Of a DNA stretch of 64,000 nt, positions 54,786 through 64,000 are shown in pieces (position 1 is the stretch's first letter; every line of letters starts with the position of its first letter). Origin of the DNA: Bacteroides finegoldii DSM 17565 (GTDB taxonomy: Bacteria; Bacteroidota; Bacteroidia; Bacteroidales; Bacteroidaceae); contig NZ_GG688319.1 in assembly GCF_000156195.1 (NCBI RefSeq), forward strand, positions 1 to 64,000, read 5' to 3'. Under the pieces are notes generated by a model. It saw nothing but the letters and a program-made list of their open reading frames with translations. It was not told the DNA's origin and ran no database searches. The position numbers and the translations under genes are program-made.

Positions 54786-56783
54786 TTATCGTATGCCGGA
54801 CCATTCTTCCATTTTCATGATATTCAAAGGGATATAATCACCTGTCGCACGGGAGACTGTAAACAAAATCTTTCCTTCTTCATCCGGATACACCCAATCC
54901 GATTCACAGATATTCTCTACATTATGATTCTTCCCAGTACCTCCACAATCGGCGCCGGCCGCCTGTAATTCTCCTGCCCATTCGTTTGTACCAGCTATCG
55001 TGTAGCGTGCTGTACGAATCTGAGTTGCGTCTCGACTAGCAAACATATAAAATTTGTACCCTTTATTTTTATCCAAGCCCGAAAGAGTAAAGTTACCATT
55101 ATCTTCCAACTTTTCTAAGAAGAAATAATCACCGGTGGCTGTAATCACTGCTAAATCACCTAATTTGTCTTTATCCGGATTCGTCAAACCACCTGCTTTA
55201 TTAGCCGTAAAACGTGAATTCAACGTCAATGAAAAGCCTGTCTGATCATTCCTTGAATTTACAAAATTGGTATAAACAGAGCCCTTCTTTGCATAAAATC
55301 CATCATTATTAATAATATTATTCCAGTAATTTCCATTATTATCCGGGGAGACTGTCGGTTCCCCGCGAGTTCCACTTTCATTACCACCGAAATCAAAATA
55401 CAATGTCTGTACTAGTGTCGGTTGCGGTTTCACCTCTCCATCTGAAATCTTCTTGAAAGAAATTACTGCCTTATCATTTCCGGCTGTCAAATCAACAGTA
55501 AGTACATAGGTCGCTCCCTCTTCCAGCTTTACATCATTAGCAAGTTCAAAATTTTTGCTATCTGTCAACTTCAACAATGCTTCTGTACCGGAAGCCAATG
55601 TTATCTGAGAAAATTCTCCTCCATAACCATTCTGGAAGAAGAACTTAGCACTTATATAATCAAAACGGAAACGCTGTCCTATTGATGAACCATGTTCAGG
55701 GCCTGCCACTCCGGTAAACTGATATTTCTTTGATGAAATTTCCGGCATACAATAGTTGCTTCCGATATTCCACCCAAACTGGCTATCCAATGAAGGAGAG
55801 CCGACTCCCCAACCCATTAACCAAATAGCACCATGTCCGTCATCAGAAAGAGTAGCCTCCTCATCACCGTTCATGCGGGTCACACTAAAATATTTCTGCT
55901 TCATATTAGCTACTACACGATACTTGCCATTCACCGGTAAGAAAGTCAATGTACCATTGGATTCTTTCCTAAAATAATCCGGATTAATCCACCAGCCATC
56001 CAGATCTATACCCACAACTACTATGGACTGTCCCTGAGTAAATGATTTCTGTATCAGATAAGTATTCGCATCCTGTGCTATCATCTTCTCTCCGTCAAAC
56101 AATACATTGACCAATGGAGAAACTGCGTATGTAAGAACATTGAAAGTTACCTCATAAGGTTCTGCCTCCGTACCGGAGAAAGTGATGGGATCCACATTCT
56201 TCCCTTCCGAAAGCTGATTCTCATTATCCCATCCGAAAGTCAGTTCGTTACCGTTTTCACCGACTTTCGGGGTTTTAAAATAAGCCTTCATATCCTGAGG
56301 AAATCTACCGGTCACACTATAATTATACAGAGACTGCCTCTTCATCAGATATTCTTCACCCATTTCGTCAACCAAAGTGACATAAGGGAAGTCCGGTCGG
56401 GACAAAACAACCTCCCGCTCCATTTCCGTAGTAGTGAAATGGATATTCTGAAGGACAAACTTCAAAGTAGCCCTACCATCAATCACGTTGGGATAATAAG
56501 GCACAAAGACTTTGCCCGTATAATCGCTACCACTTGTCTTGGTGCGAATCACAGTTTCCGACACCAATTCCTCTCCATAAAAAAGTTTCGCTTTCAAAGT
56601 AGAAAGAGGTACATCCACATCCGAAGCCTTAATGGTGAACGGGAGACTATCGCCATAAAGCGCACTTACTTTCCCAGTTCCGAGTTCCATATCCGGATTA
56701 CCCGAAAGGAATTCATCGTCACTACAGGAATTCATGACCAGTATTCCTATCAATGCCAATATTATATAGATACTTTTATTCAT
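54786..56783 (-). CDS. SusE-like surface glycan-binding lipoprotein
   Basis: A 665-residue lipoprotein (C20, VMNSCSDDE). The N-terminal part (about 25-130) is immunoglobulin-like. Several beta modules follow (about 140-455) with PYVTLVDEMGEEYLM and GAIWLMGWGVGSPS, as in the surface glycan-binding proteins of Bacteroides beta-glucan loci (DUF5125/DUF5121-like). The last 200 residues repeat the module found at the N-terminus of the SGNH protein: TLYFDFG, NGNYWNNIINNDGFY and ICESDWVYPDEEG are nearly identical in both. It is encoded after the GH30 gene with a 21-bp gap. It should bind glucan at the cell surface next to SusC/D. Confidence 0.82.
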   Translation of the reverse strand: MNKSIYIILALIGILVMNSCSDDEFLSGNPDMELGTGKVSALYGDSLPFTIKASDVDVPLSTLKAKLFYGEELVSETVIRTKTSGSDYTGKVFVPYYPNVIDGRATLKFVLQNIHFTTTEMEREVVLSRPDFPYVTLVDEMGEEYLMKRQSLYNYSVTGRFPQDMKAYFKTPKVGENGNELTFGWDNENQLSEGKNVDPITFSGTEAEPYEVTFNVLTYAVSPLVNVLFDGEKMIAQDANTYLIQKSFTQGQSIVVVGIDLDGWWINPDYFRKESNGTLTFLPVNGKYRVVANMKQKYFSVTRMNGDEEATLSDDGHGAIWLMGWGVGSPSLDSQFGWNIGSNYCMPEISSKKYQFTGVAGPEHGSSIGQRFRFDYISAKFFFQNGYGGEFSQITLASGTEALLKLTDSKNFELANDVKLEEGATYVLTVDLTAGNDKAVISFKKISDGEVKPQPTLVQTLYFDFGGNESGTRGEPTVSPDNNGNYWNNIINNDGFYAKKGSVYTNFVNSRNDQTGFSLTLNSRFTANKAGGLTNPDKDKLGDLAVITATGDYFFLEKLEDNGNFTLSGLDKNKGYKFYMFASRDATQIRTARYTIAGTNEWAGELQAAGADCGGTGKNHNVENICESDWVYPDEEGKILFTVSRATGDYIPLNIMKMEEWSGIR

Positions 56784-56804
56784 GTCTTTATACTTTTAAG
56801 GTTC

Positions 56805-58295
56805 TTATTTCAACTTCGCCCAACGGTAAGAGGTCACAGACTTGCCAGGAACATCATAAGCAAAATGACGTTTACCATCACTGATAGTTATCCTCTTTGT
56901 CTTCTCATTGTTATTCATCAAAACAAAGGCGTATGTACCATCCGTATTCTCGAAAGCAGAATACATAATATTGCTGTCGGAATAGCCGGATGCACCGATA
57001 CGTACTGCGCCCGGTTTCACTACACTTGAAAGATGGGCAATAATATAATAATGTGAGTTACGAATGATTGTCTTATAGTCACTATTGCTGATATCCACCG
57101 CTCCATAGCAAGTCTGGCAACCACCTTCACGATTGGGAGCACGGTCATTATCAAGCATCAGATTCCATACAATCACCCCTTTACACCAATTGTTCACTGT
57201 TCCCAATGCAACTTCTTTCATATCTTCCAGCAATCGCTTTGACAAGTCACGTCCGCTATTCCATGTACCGATAGAAGTTTCCGTAAACAGTAGTTCTTTC
57301 TCGGGATAAGCTTTATGGATTTCCAGCAGTTCCTCACGATCGCCGCCATAATTGTGATATGCTGCACCGGCTATATACTGGGATGCATCGCTATCACCGT
57401 AAATCTTGACCGGATACTGTTTCTCTGCCTCAAGATTGCTGTAATCATAATTATGATCATAGGCATAAATCTTTGTATCCAATCCCGCAGCCTTGAACTG
57501 AGGTCCGAGTGCAGTTTTCACAAAGTCTCTCTGTTCTTCCCAACTCATGTACATCGAAGCCGAATTGCCATGATTCAATGGCTCATTTTGAGGAGTCACA
57601 GCATAAATATCAATACCTTCGGCCTTAAATGCCTGTACCCATTTTACGAAATAGGTAGCATAGTCTTGATAATAAGCAGGATTCAGCTGTCCGCTTGTCC
57701 ACGTCGTCAGCGGGGTAAGATCTTCCAAACTCTTTACCTTCATCCACAAAGGGCAAGTCCAGGGGGCTGCAATAATCTTAATAGAAGGATTAATAGACAG
57801 AATCTCTTTCAGAATCGGCAAGATATAGTTTTTCTCTTCACTCTGCAAAGCAAAGTTCTCTATTCCTTTCGTATCGCAACAAGTATATTCGCTCAACGAA
57901 AAGTCCGAACAACCAATCGAAATACGAATATAACTAAACCCGAAACCACTATTATCAGAGAATGTTTCGGTCAGGAAATCATGGCGGTCCGTCGGCTGCA
58001 TCTGTAAAAGATTAAAGCAGGTAGCTCCCGTTATGGCTGCCCCGAAACCATCCATTGTTTGGTATTGTTCTGTAGGATCCAGCGTGATAGAAGTAGGTGC
58101 TAGGTTATCCTTCGAGCTGAAATTAACCGCATCACGGGTTAAATCACGTGTCAGGCTGTTGGTCGTTGCATAAATCGTTACATCTCCGGTTGGAACAGGT
58201 ACTACCGGTTTTTCTGCGTCGTCACTGTTGCTGCATGCAGCTAATATGGTGAAGCATCCTAAAAAAGTCAATGCTATATTTCTCATGTTTATCAT
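56805..58295 (-). CDS. GH30 endo-beta-1,6-glucanase, probable subfamily 3
   Basis: A 496-residue lipoprotein-type glycosidase (lipobox ending LAAC21S). It has a GH30 TIM barrel flanked by a beta-domain built from both ends: the start motif YQTMDGFGAAITG, the acid/base E238 in TPQNEPL, the nucleophile E339 in LLFTETSIGTW, WNLMLDNDRAPN and a C-terminal SVTSYRW strand. The sequence pattern and the SusC/D-SGBP-GH3 context match GH30_3 endo-beta-1,6-glucanase of the B. thetaiotaomicron yeast beta-1,6-glucan locus (from memory, BT3312). It probably acts at the cell surface, producing oligosaccharides for import. An in-frame ATG three codons in (58286) is an alternative start. Confidence 0.92.
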   Translation of the reverse strand: MINMRNIALTFLGCFTILAACSNSDDAEKPVVPVPTGDVTIYATTNSLTRDLTRDAVNFSSKDNLAPTSITLDPTEQYQTMDGFGAAITGATCFNLLQMQPTDRHDFLTETFSDNSGFGFSYIRISIGCSDFSLSEYTCCDTKGIENFALQSEEKNYILPILKEILSINPSIKIIAAPWTCPLWMKVKSLEDLTPLTTWTSGQLNPAYYQDYATYFVKWVQAFKAEGIDIYAVTPQNEPLNHGNSASMYMSWEEQRDFVKTALGPQFKAAGLDTKIYAYDHNYDYSNLEAEKQYPVKIYGDSDASQYIAGAAYHNYGGDREELLEIHKAYPEKELLFTETSIGTWNSGRDLSKRLLEDMKEVALGTVNNWCKGVIVWNLMLDNDRAPNREGGCQTCYGAVDISNSDYKTIIRNSHYYIIAHLSSVVKPGAVRIGASGYSDSNIMYSAFENTDGTYAFVLMNNNEKTKRITISDGKRHFAYDVPGKSVTSYRWAKLK

Positions 58296-58315
58296 AATCT
58301 TAAGTTTCTAATATA

Positions 58316-59836
58316 TTAATAACCCGGATTCTGTTGAATCTTATCATTCGCATCAATTACTGACTGCGGGATAGGCAAGCGATAGGAGTTCTTATCGAAA
58401 GCATAAACCTGTGCCTTGCGTCCTGAATCTTTCGCATACACAGCATTCATCACTTCTTCTACCTTGTCCAAACGTACTAAATCAAACCACCGTTGTCCTT
58501 CAAAAGCCAGCTCCAACCGACGTTCTTTAAGCAAAGCGTCAATCATGGAATTCTTGTTTTCACGGATAGATGAAGGAAGTTTCCCCAAACCGGCACGTTT
58601 CCGTATTTCATCAATAATACCGGCAGCCGCTTCCAAATCAGGTGTATCCTGCATTATCAATGCCTCTGCCTTCAGCAACAACACATCAGCATAACGATAT
58701 TTTATGATACTACTATTGGCCGAACGGCATTTATACATGAACGGATAATTATCCGACGGATAATAATTGCTCCACGAACAGTCATAATAAACAACCGACT
58801 CTTTAAAACGAACCTCATCACCTTCTTTCTTGAAAGCATTAATCAAGTCACGTGACGGAGTTACCCATTTCGCCCATGTGAAGTTGGTATTCCAGTTCAC
58901 CAAATCGCGTCCGAACATCCACGAACACCAATTGCCCGCTCCGGGAGTAAACTGTGCCTCAAGAATAGCTTCCTTTGTATTACGTACTTTCGCATCCGTA
59001 TTAGCATCGTTCATGCCAAACAAATCGCTGAAGTCTTCTACCAAATCGAAGCCATCCGCTTTCACTTCATCACAATATTGGATTACCTTCGTATAGTCAC
59101 GTAACGGCTTTTCTGCATAAATTTTAGCTAATAATGTACGTGCCACCGATTTGGTGAATAATGTCTTATTGCTCAGTGTATTGTCCGGTGCATACTTCAC
59201 AGCATCCAATAAATCTTTCTCAATCTGTTGGTAAGCTTCAAGTTCCGTATTTTGCTCAGGAAAATACTGGGAATATACATCTTCAATATTATCCGAAGTA
59301 ATATCATCCGCCACAGTTGTAATCACCGGAAAGTCTCCCCAAAGACGCACCATATCAAACATAATCATAGCACGGAATATCTCCGCTTCCGCTTTATACT
59401 GTGCCCGTTCGTCGGCAGTCAATGAATTATCTTTCACCAGGTCGATGTTGCAAATCAGCTTATTGGCACGGGCAATATCCTCCAAATACCGGTTCCAGTC
59501 ACGCTCCAATACAGAATTCGATCCTTCAATAGAATTATTTTCAAACGGAACAACTTCCGCTCCCGTAGTACCTGCATAGGCATTGTCTGAATGAGAATCC
59601 GCAATCAGCAGCAAATCCACATACCAATGTTCCTGACGATCACGCATCTGATTGTAAAGCGTAGTCAGATGGCTTTCAACAGCTGCCTTATCCTTGAACA
59701 CAATCTTCGTTCCGTTATCCGTTATTCCTTCTGTCACATCCGAATAGGTGTCTAATGGCTCATAATCCAGTGAACAGGAAGAAATCCCCAATAACAAACC
59801 GGACGTCAATCCACAAAATATAGTTCTTAGTTTCAT
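58316..59836 (-). CDS. SusD/RagB-family glycan-binding lipoprotein
   Basis: A 506-residue SusD-like lipoprotein (signal MKLRTIFCGLTSGLLLGISSC). Family hallmarks are AEAEIFRAMIMFDMVRLWGDFPV, the late ERRLELAFEGQRWFDLVRLD motif and the C-terminal RLPIPQSVIDANDKIQQNPGY. The frame is open five codons further, to an ATG (59851) that overlaps the susC stop in a TAATG junction. The ATG at 59836 has a better ribosome-binding site (AAAGGAAAG) and is preferred, but translational coupling is possible. It works with the SusC encoded directly upstream. Confidence 0.95.
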   Translation of the reverse strand: MKLRTIFCGLTSGLLLGISSCSLDYEPLDTYSDVTEGITDNGTKIVFKDKAAVESHLTTLYNQMRDRQEHWYVDLLLIADSHSDNAYAGTTGAEVVPFENNSIEGSNSVLERDWNRYLEDIARANKLICNIDLVKDNSLTADERAQYKAEAEIFRAMIMFDMVRLWGDFPVITTVADDITSDNIEDVYSQYFPEQNTELEAYQQIEKDLLDAVKYAPDNTLSNKTLFTKSVARTLLAKIYAEKPLRDYTKVIQYCDEVKADGFDLVEDFSDLFGMNDANTDAKVRNTKEAILEAQFTPGAGNWCSWMFGRDLVNWNTNFTWAKWVTPSRDLINAFKKEGDEVRFKESVVYYDCSWSNYYPSDNYPFMYKCRSANSSIIKYRYADVLLLKAEALIMQDTPDLEAAAGIIDEIRKRAGLGKLPSSIRENKNSMIDALLKERRLELAFEGQRWFDLVRLDKVEEVMNAVYAKDSGRKAQVYAFDKNSYRLPIPQSVIDANDKIQQNPGY

Positions 59837-59850
59837 AATCTTTCCTTTCA

Positions 59851-62800
59851 TTAGAATTCAACATTAATACCAAACACGTATGATCTGCAATGCGGGTAAG
59901 TTCCCCAGTCGATACCCTGCACCGTACCGCTATTACCCCATTGGTTCACTTCCGGATCCATACCGGAGTAACTGGTCCACGTCAACAGGTTGGTAGCTGT
60001 AAAATAAGGTTGCAGACGGGTGATTCCCCATTTCTTCAAGAGTTTGCCTTTCACGTTGTATGACAAAGAGACGTCTTTCAACCGCAGATAACTGCCATCC
60101 TCCACGAAATAAGTAGAATTCAACAGTTTAAAATTGGCTTTCGGCACATCCGTTATCTGTCCGGGTATTCTCCAGCGTCCCAGCACGCGGGTCGACTGAT
60201 TCTTACCATCATACATACCTTCCGTTTCGATACGTGAAGCGTTATAAACATCATTTCCGTACGAACCTTGTATAAAGATACTCAGATTAAAACCTTTCCA
60301 AGAGAATGTGTTGGTCATACCGTAAGTGAAATCCGGATTCGGGTCACCGATATAAGTACGGTCGGAAGATGAGATCTTACCATCATGATTCAAGTCACGA
60401 TACATCAGCTCACCGGTTTCCGGGTCCACACCGTCGCTAATATAGCCATAGAAACCTCCCAAAGCACGCCCCGGCTCATTACGTACGACATAATCATTGA
60501 CTACATCCGCTGTCTTCGCATCATAATACACTTTTTGCAGTTCCAGCTTCGTCAGTTTATTCCGGTTGAAAGAAATATTGAAATCCGTATCCCAAGTAAA
60601 TGCTCCGCCACGGAAGTTCTTCGAACTGATAGAAAATTCAAAACCCTTGTTCACCATTTCACCTTCGTTTCTGGCTATCGAAGTGGCTGCGGCAGCACCG
60701 GCAGGCAGAGATACATTCATCAGCATATTCTTTGTTTTCTTATAGTAGTAGTCCGCATTGAACGTCAAACGTCCATTCAAGACTGTCAAATCCAAACCTA
60801 TATTTGTCTGTGTGGTTGTCTCCCAAGTTAAATCGGATGTACGTAAGTTCGCCTGACTGATGGTCGGTACGGCATTGGCATAATCCGTCTTATCCCCTTC
60901 CTCACCTTTCTTAAACCATTCGATACGACCGATGTTATAACGTTGCAGATAAGCATAGTCTCCGATACCCGATTGGTTACCCGTTTGTCCCCAACCTCCA
61001 CGCAGCTTCAAGTCATCAATCCAAGTCAGATCTTCCATAAACTTTTCTGAAGAGATACGCCAAGCGGCAGAAAATGATGGGAATACCCCCCAGCGATGGT
61101 CAGGATGCAGTTTAGAGGAACCATCAGCACGGATATTGGCAGTCAGCAGATACTTACTGTCGAAATTATAGGCTACACGTCCGAAGAATGACATGATACC
61201 CCATTGGGAAGCCCCTGTTCCGGTATTATCCCAAGAAATCTTATTGGCTGCATTCAAGGTCTGGATCTGGTCATCACGATAATGAGAACCGTTAATCCAA
61301 CTGTTTGAATAGTCGGAATCCGTCCACGACGAACCGACCATGACTTCCAGTCCATGCTTTTTGAAGTTCTTATTATAAGTCAAGACATTATCAAATGTCA
61401 GGACCGTATTCATGTTCCGATTATCCGAAGCCTCTCCATATTGGTTGCGTCCCCAAGTAGTGGAAATAGGATCAAGGAAAGTAGTATTGACAGCATTACG
61501 GCGGTCAAGAGTAAGTGTCGATTTGAATTTCAACTCAGGAAGAATCGTCAGCAACACGTTACCGGAAGCCAATAAACGATTTTCTTTATCTTTATTGTTC
61601 TTTGCACGTGCCATATTCTCCAGTGGATTGGTGATATTGCCCACTCCATAAAAATTATTATAATATTGGTTCGGGTTCAAAGCGTCCCAAACCGGAGCAT
61701 ACGTCGGAGTATTGATAACCGCCAGAATAACACCTCCCCGATTCGCTCCTGTACCCATAGCGCCTCCTCCATTGCTTGTATAGTCGGAATAAGAGATATT
61801 AGCACTAACAGTCAACCATTTACGAACCTGATTTTCGAGATTCACACGGAAGTTATAACGTTTGTAGTAAGAGATATCCAACACACCTTGTTCATTCAGA
61901 TATCCGGCAGAAAGATAGTATTTCATCTTCTCGTTGCCATTGGATACAGCAATCTGATAATTCTGGGTCTTCCCTGTCTGGTATGTCTCGTCAAACCAAT
62001 CGGTGCGGTCGGGCAATCCGTCAGGCAGAGACACCAGTCCGATCTCGTCCTGCAATTCTTTGTACTGTGATGCATTCAAGGACTCCACTTTATCGGCCAC
62101 TTTATTCAGTCCGAACTGGGCAGTCAGAGAAACTTTCGCATTTCCCGTCGCACCTGCTTTTGTCGTAATAAGAATCACACCGTTAGCGGCACGCGAACCG
62201 TATATAGATGCGGAAGAAGCATCTTTCAAGATCTGCATACTCTCAATATCATTCGGAGAAAGGAACTTGATATTGTCTACCGGCACTCCGTCTACTACAT
62301 ATAGCGGATCGTTACTTCCATTCATTGAAGTAGTACCACGCACACGGATAGACATCTCGCCTCCCGGCGTACCATTGGGCTGGATGACCGATACACCTGC
62401 CGCCTTACCCTGAATGGCCTGTCCGGCAGATACAATGGGACGCATATCCAGATCTTTGGTGGATACGGAAGAAATGGCTGTCGTCACATCTTTCCGTTTC
62501 ACCGAGCCATAACCGATTACCACCACTTCATCGAGCACTTCATTATCTTCCTGAAGTGTGACCTTCATTTGACGGGTAGCCTTCATCTCCTGCGACTTAT
62601 AGCCCACATAAGAGAATACCAGAATGGCATTTTGTTGAACATTTAATGAAAAGTTACCGTCCAGATCGGTAATCGCACCGTTAGTCGTTCCTTTTTCCTG
62701 TACACTAACACCGATAAGCGGTTCGTTCTGCGCATCCAGCACCTGACCGGAGGCAGTAATTTGTTGTGCGGATGCACTCAATGATAGAAACATTGCCAGA

Positions 62801-62856
62801 ATAGCAAAGAGAATCTTGCGACTCCCCGAAAGGATTTTTCGCCTGTTCTTTTTCAT
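59851..62856 (-). CDS. SusC/RagA-family TonB-dependent transporter
   Basis: A 1001-residue outer-membrane transporter when started at 62856, where the signal peptide begins (MKKNRRKIL...SASAQQ). The frame is open to 62988, but that part has no signal and lies upstream of the probable promoter. It has a carboxypeptidase-regulatory-like domain (ASGQVLDAQNEPLIGVSV), DEVVVIGYGSVKRKD as TonB-box/plug start, a plug with GKAAGVSVIQPNGTPGG, and a barrel ending YVFGINVEF. It should import beta-1,6-gluco-oligosaccharides with its SusD. It is the first gene of the six-gene operon. Confidence 0.95.
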   Translation of the reverse strand: MKKNRRKILSGSRKILFAILAMFLSLSASAQQITASGQVLDAQNEPLIGVSVQEKGTTNGAITDLDGNFSLNVQQNAILVFSYVGYKSQEMKATRQMKVTLQEDNEVLDEVVVIGYGSVKRKDVTTAISSVSTKDLDMRPIVSAGQAIQGKAAGVSVIQPNGTPGGEMSIRVRGTTSMNGSNDPLYVVDGVPVDNIKFLSPNDIESMQILKDASSASIYGSRAANGVILITTKAGATGNAKVSLTAQFGLNKVADKVESLNASQYKELQDEIGLVSLPDGLPDRTDWFDETYQTGKTQNYQIAVSNGNEKMKYYLSAGYLNEQGVLDISYYKRYNFRVNLENQVRKWLTVSANISYSDYTSNGGGAMGTGANRGGVILAVINTPTYAPVWDALNPNQYYNNFYGVGNITNPLENMARAKNNKDKENRLLASGNVLLTILPELKFKSTLTLDRRNAVNTTFLDPISTTWGRNQYGEASDNRNMNTVLTFDNVLTYNKNFKKHGLEVMVGSSWTDSDYSNSWINGSHYRDDQIQTLNAANKISWDNTGTGASQWGIMSFFGRVAYNFDSKYLLTANIRADGSSKLHPDHRWGVFPSFSAAWRISSEKFMEDLTWIDDLKLRGGWGQTGNQSGIGDYAYLQRYNIGRIEWFKKGEEGDKTDYANAVPTISQANLRTSDLTWETTTQTNIGLDLTVLNGRLTFNADYYYKKTKNMLMNVSLPAGAAAATSIARNEGEMVNKGFEFSISSKNFRGGAFTWDTDFNISFNRNKLTKLELQKVYYDAKTADVVNDYVVRNEPGRALGGFYGYISDGVDPETGELMYRDLNHDGKISSSDRTYIGDPNPDFTYGMTNTFSWKGFNLSIFIQGSYGNDVYNASRIETEGMYDGKNQSTRVLGRWRIPGQITDVPKANFKLLNSTYFVEDGSYLRLKDVSLSYNVKGKLLKKWGITRLQPYFTATNLLTWTSYSGMDPEVNQWGNSGTVQGIDWGTYPHCRSYVFGINVEF

Positions 62857-62930
62857 GCGTACTAATTTTAAAGTTAATAATAAACGTCCGTCCGCAATGG
62901 AGTTCCTCTCATTGCTTCCGAAGCACAGGT

Positions 62931-62938
62931 CAAAATTA
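62931..62938 (-). promoter_or_regulatory. Bacteroides -7 box (TAATTTTG) for second susC operon
   Basis: The minus strand reads TAATTTTG, matching TAnnTTTG, giving a leader of about 65-70 nt before the ATG at 62856. A direct repeat AAGTGGATA (62976-62984 and 63043-63051 on the plus strand) lies upstream and could bind the regulator. No clear -33 box is seen. Otherwise the 209-bp gap to the DUF6377 gene holds nothing recognisable. Confidence 0.45.
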
Positions 62939-63065
62939 TAAAGAAATGAGAACGAATTCATAAGGAGGGGACAATAAGTGGATACCATTAAAAGGCAAAC
63001 AATTCATTTCCAAAAGCTTACTCTCTTTTCTTCAGTCTAAAAAAGTGGATAGTTTACAACCTTGA

Positions 63066-64000
63066 TTAGCGGATTTTTCGTACTAAATCCTCAAAATCCT
63101 CTCTCGAGCCACGAGTTTTGTTCTTCACTTTTGCACGGTAATTATAGATTGTGTTCACCGAATAACGAAGGAACTCGGCGATCTGTGAACTGTCTTCAAT
63201 GCCTAGACGTATCAAAGCGAAAATACGTAATTCGGTATTCAACAGTTCGTCTTTCTTCAATACAATCCGTTCATTATCCTGCAGCAGGTCATTAAACTTC
63301 TTCACGAAATCGGGGAACAGATGTAGAAAGGCTGTATCGAAGTTGGCATACAACTCTTCCAACTCTTCGTCAAGAGCATCCTGCGAACGGGTTATCTTTA
63401 AAAGTTCTGCTATCTGTCCGGCGGATACTTTCTTATTCACCATACGCCGATAAGCATCCAAACGGTTAATATAGGTGGAGCACAGCTTGATAAACCGCGC
63501 GATATATTCCTCCTTAATCTGATTGGACTCTGAAAGTTCTATGTTGGTGGAGGACAGGCAACTGTTCATCTGCCTCAACTCCTCATTCAGTCCGTTTAAC
63601 TGCTCGTTAGCCTGTTGAAGATGGTTTCGTGCATCCGCAAGTTTCTTCATCTGACGATAGATATAGCCCAAAGCCACTATCAACAGTACCAGCAATGTAG
63701 TGATAAGCAACAGATATTGCTGGAGACGACCATTCTGCTTTTCAATCATTGCCTGATAAGTCTTGTCAATCAGTGAAAGTACATCAGCACTTTGCCAGCT
63801 ACGCAAACGGGCATTGTAGAACTTGGTCGCATTCCATGAGAAACGCATATACTGATAGGCACGCTCCATATCTCCGTCCTCATAAAGAAGTTGGGCAAGC
63901 ATCCACAGCGACGCATGATCTTTAATAGCCGAACGGATATCTGAAATAGCGGAGATGCAGAGATTCTTCTCCTCCCCTAGATGATCCCCACTGTACTTGT
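63066..64000 (-). CDS. DUF6377 sensor/regulator, C-terminal part (runs off the window)
   Basis: At least 311 codons are visible; the frame stays open to the right edge, so the N-terminus is missing. The visible part ends a helical TPR-like region ([24 protein letters not shown]). It then has a membrane helix ([20 protein letters not shown]), a coiled coil ([17 protein letters not shown]) and a C-terminal helix-turn-helix ([23 protein letters not shown]), the layout of DUF6377 proteins. Such SusR-like membrane regulators sense a periplasmic sugar and activate the adjacent PUL. It lies directly upstream of the second susC on the same strand and is the likely regulator of the beta-glucan operon. 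Confidence 0.85.
   Translation of the reverse strand, partial: KYSGDHLGEEKNLCISAISDIRSAIKDHASLWMLAQLLYEDGDMERAYQYMRFSWNATKFYNARLRSWQSADVLSLIDKTYQAMIEKQNGRLQQYLLLITTLLVLLIVALGYIYRQMKKLADARNHLQQANEQLNGLNEELRQMNSCLSSTNIELSESNQIKEEYIARFIKLCSTYINRLDAYRRMVNKKVSAGQIAELLKITRSQDALDEELEELYANFDTAFLHLFPDFVKKFNDLLQDNERIVLKKDELLNTELRIFALIRLGIEDSSQIAEFLRYSVNTIYNYRAKVKNKTRGSREDFEDLVRKIR

Noticed and set aside
57315..58007. Plus-strand open frame of 230 codons inside the GH30 gene
   Set aside because: It is antisense to conserved GH30 motifs and has no signal or domain.
62857..62988. N-terminal extension of the second SusC
   Set aside because: The extension has no signal peptide and covers the probable promoter and leader; a clean signal peptide begins at 62856.

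Overview
The window looks like the chromosome of a gut Bacteroides species of the B. thetaiotaomicron/ovatus type. The reasons are two complete polysaccharide utilization loci (PULs) with SusC/SusD pairs, a hybrid two-component regulator, many SPaseII lipoproteins, TAnnTTTG promoter boxes in front of several transcription units, and moderate GC. I see no tRNA, rRNA, CRISPR array or insertion sequence.

Region 1 (about 0.3-33.5 kb) is a glycosaminoglycan PUL, most likely for chondroitin sulfate, dermatan sulfate and hyaluronan. It begins with a small CBM9-like protein (-), a divergent hybrid two-component sensor/regulator (+) and a serine-type sulfatase (+). A ten-gene operon of about 20 kb follows on the minus strand, read from 27.0 to 7.1 kb: susC, susD, a DUF5017 lipoprotein, three DUF4988-type surface lipoproteins, two tandem PL29-like lyases, a PL8-like lyase and a GH29 alpha-L-fucosidase. 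A housekeeping dihydrouridine synthase and a porin-like gene (+) lie next to it. A two-gene unit (-) follows, encoding a DUF6250 protein and a full-length chondroitinase ABC-type PL8 lyase. The convergent gap beside that lyase holds an array of seven short palindromes with a 22-bp period.

Region 2 (33.6-43.6 kb) has a lone LruC-domain lipoprotein (-) and, divergent from it, a five-gene plus-strand operon: a HEAT-repeat membrane protein, a processive GT2 glycosyltransferase, a TPR/outer-membrane beta-barrel protein, a DUF4838 lipoprotein and a DUF1573 lipoprotein. The layout parallels synthase-dependent exopolysaccharide export systems (Pga, Nfr) but has different accessory parts. It is the best candidate here for an undescribed system.

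Region 3 (43.6-49.9 kb) is core genome: DUF4348, DUF2851, dapB, an active signal peptidase I, a second signal peptidase I paralogue that has lost its catalytic residues, a WbqC-like protein, and a decayed Fic-like gene end near a strong terminator.

Region 4 (49.9-64.0 kb) is a second PUL on the minus strand: susC, susD, GH30 glucanase, SusE-like surface binding protein, a multidomain SGNH-hydrolase lipoprotein and GH3 beta-glucosidase. A DUF6377 sensor/regulator that runs off the right edge precedes it. The GH30 plus GH3 content fits fungal beta-1,6-glucan. From memory, the overall order (beta-1,6-glucan PUL, core genes, chondroitin PUL) resembles BT3309-BT3334 of B. thetaiotaomicron, but this could not be checked here.
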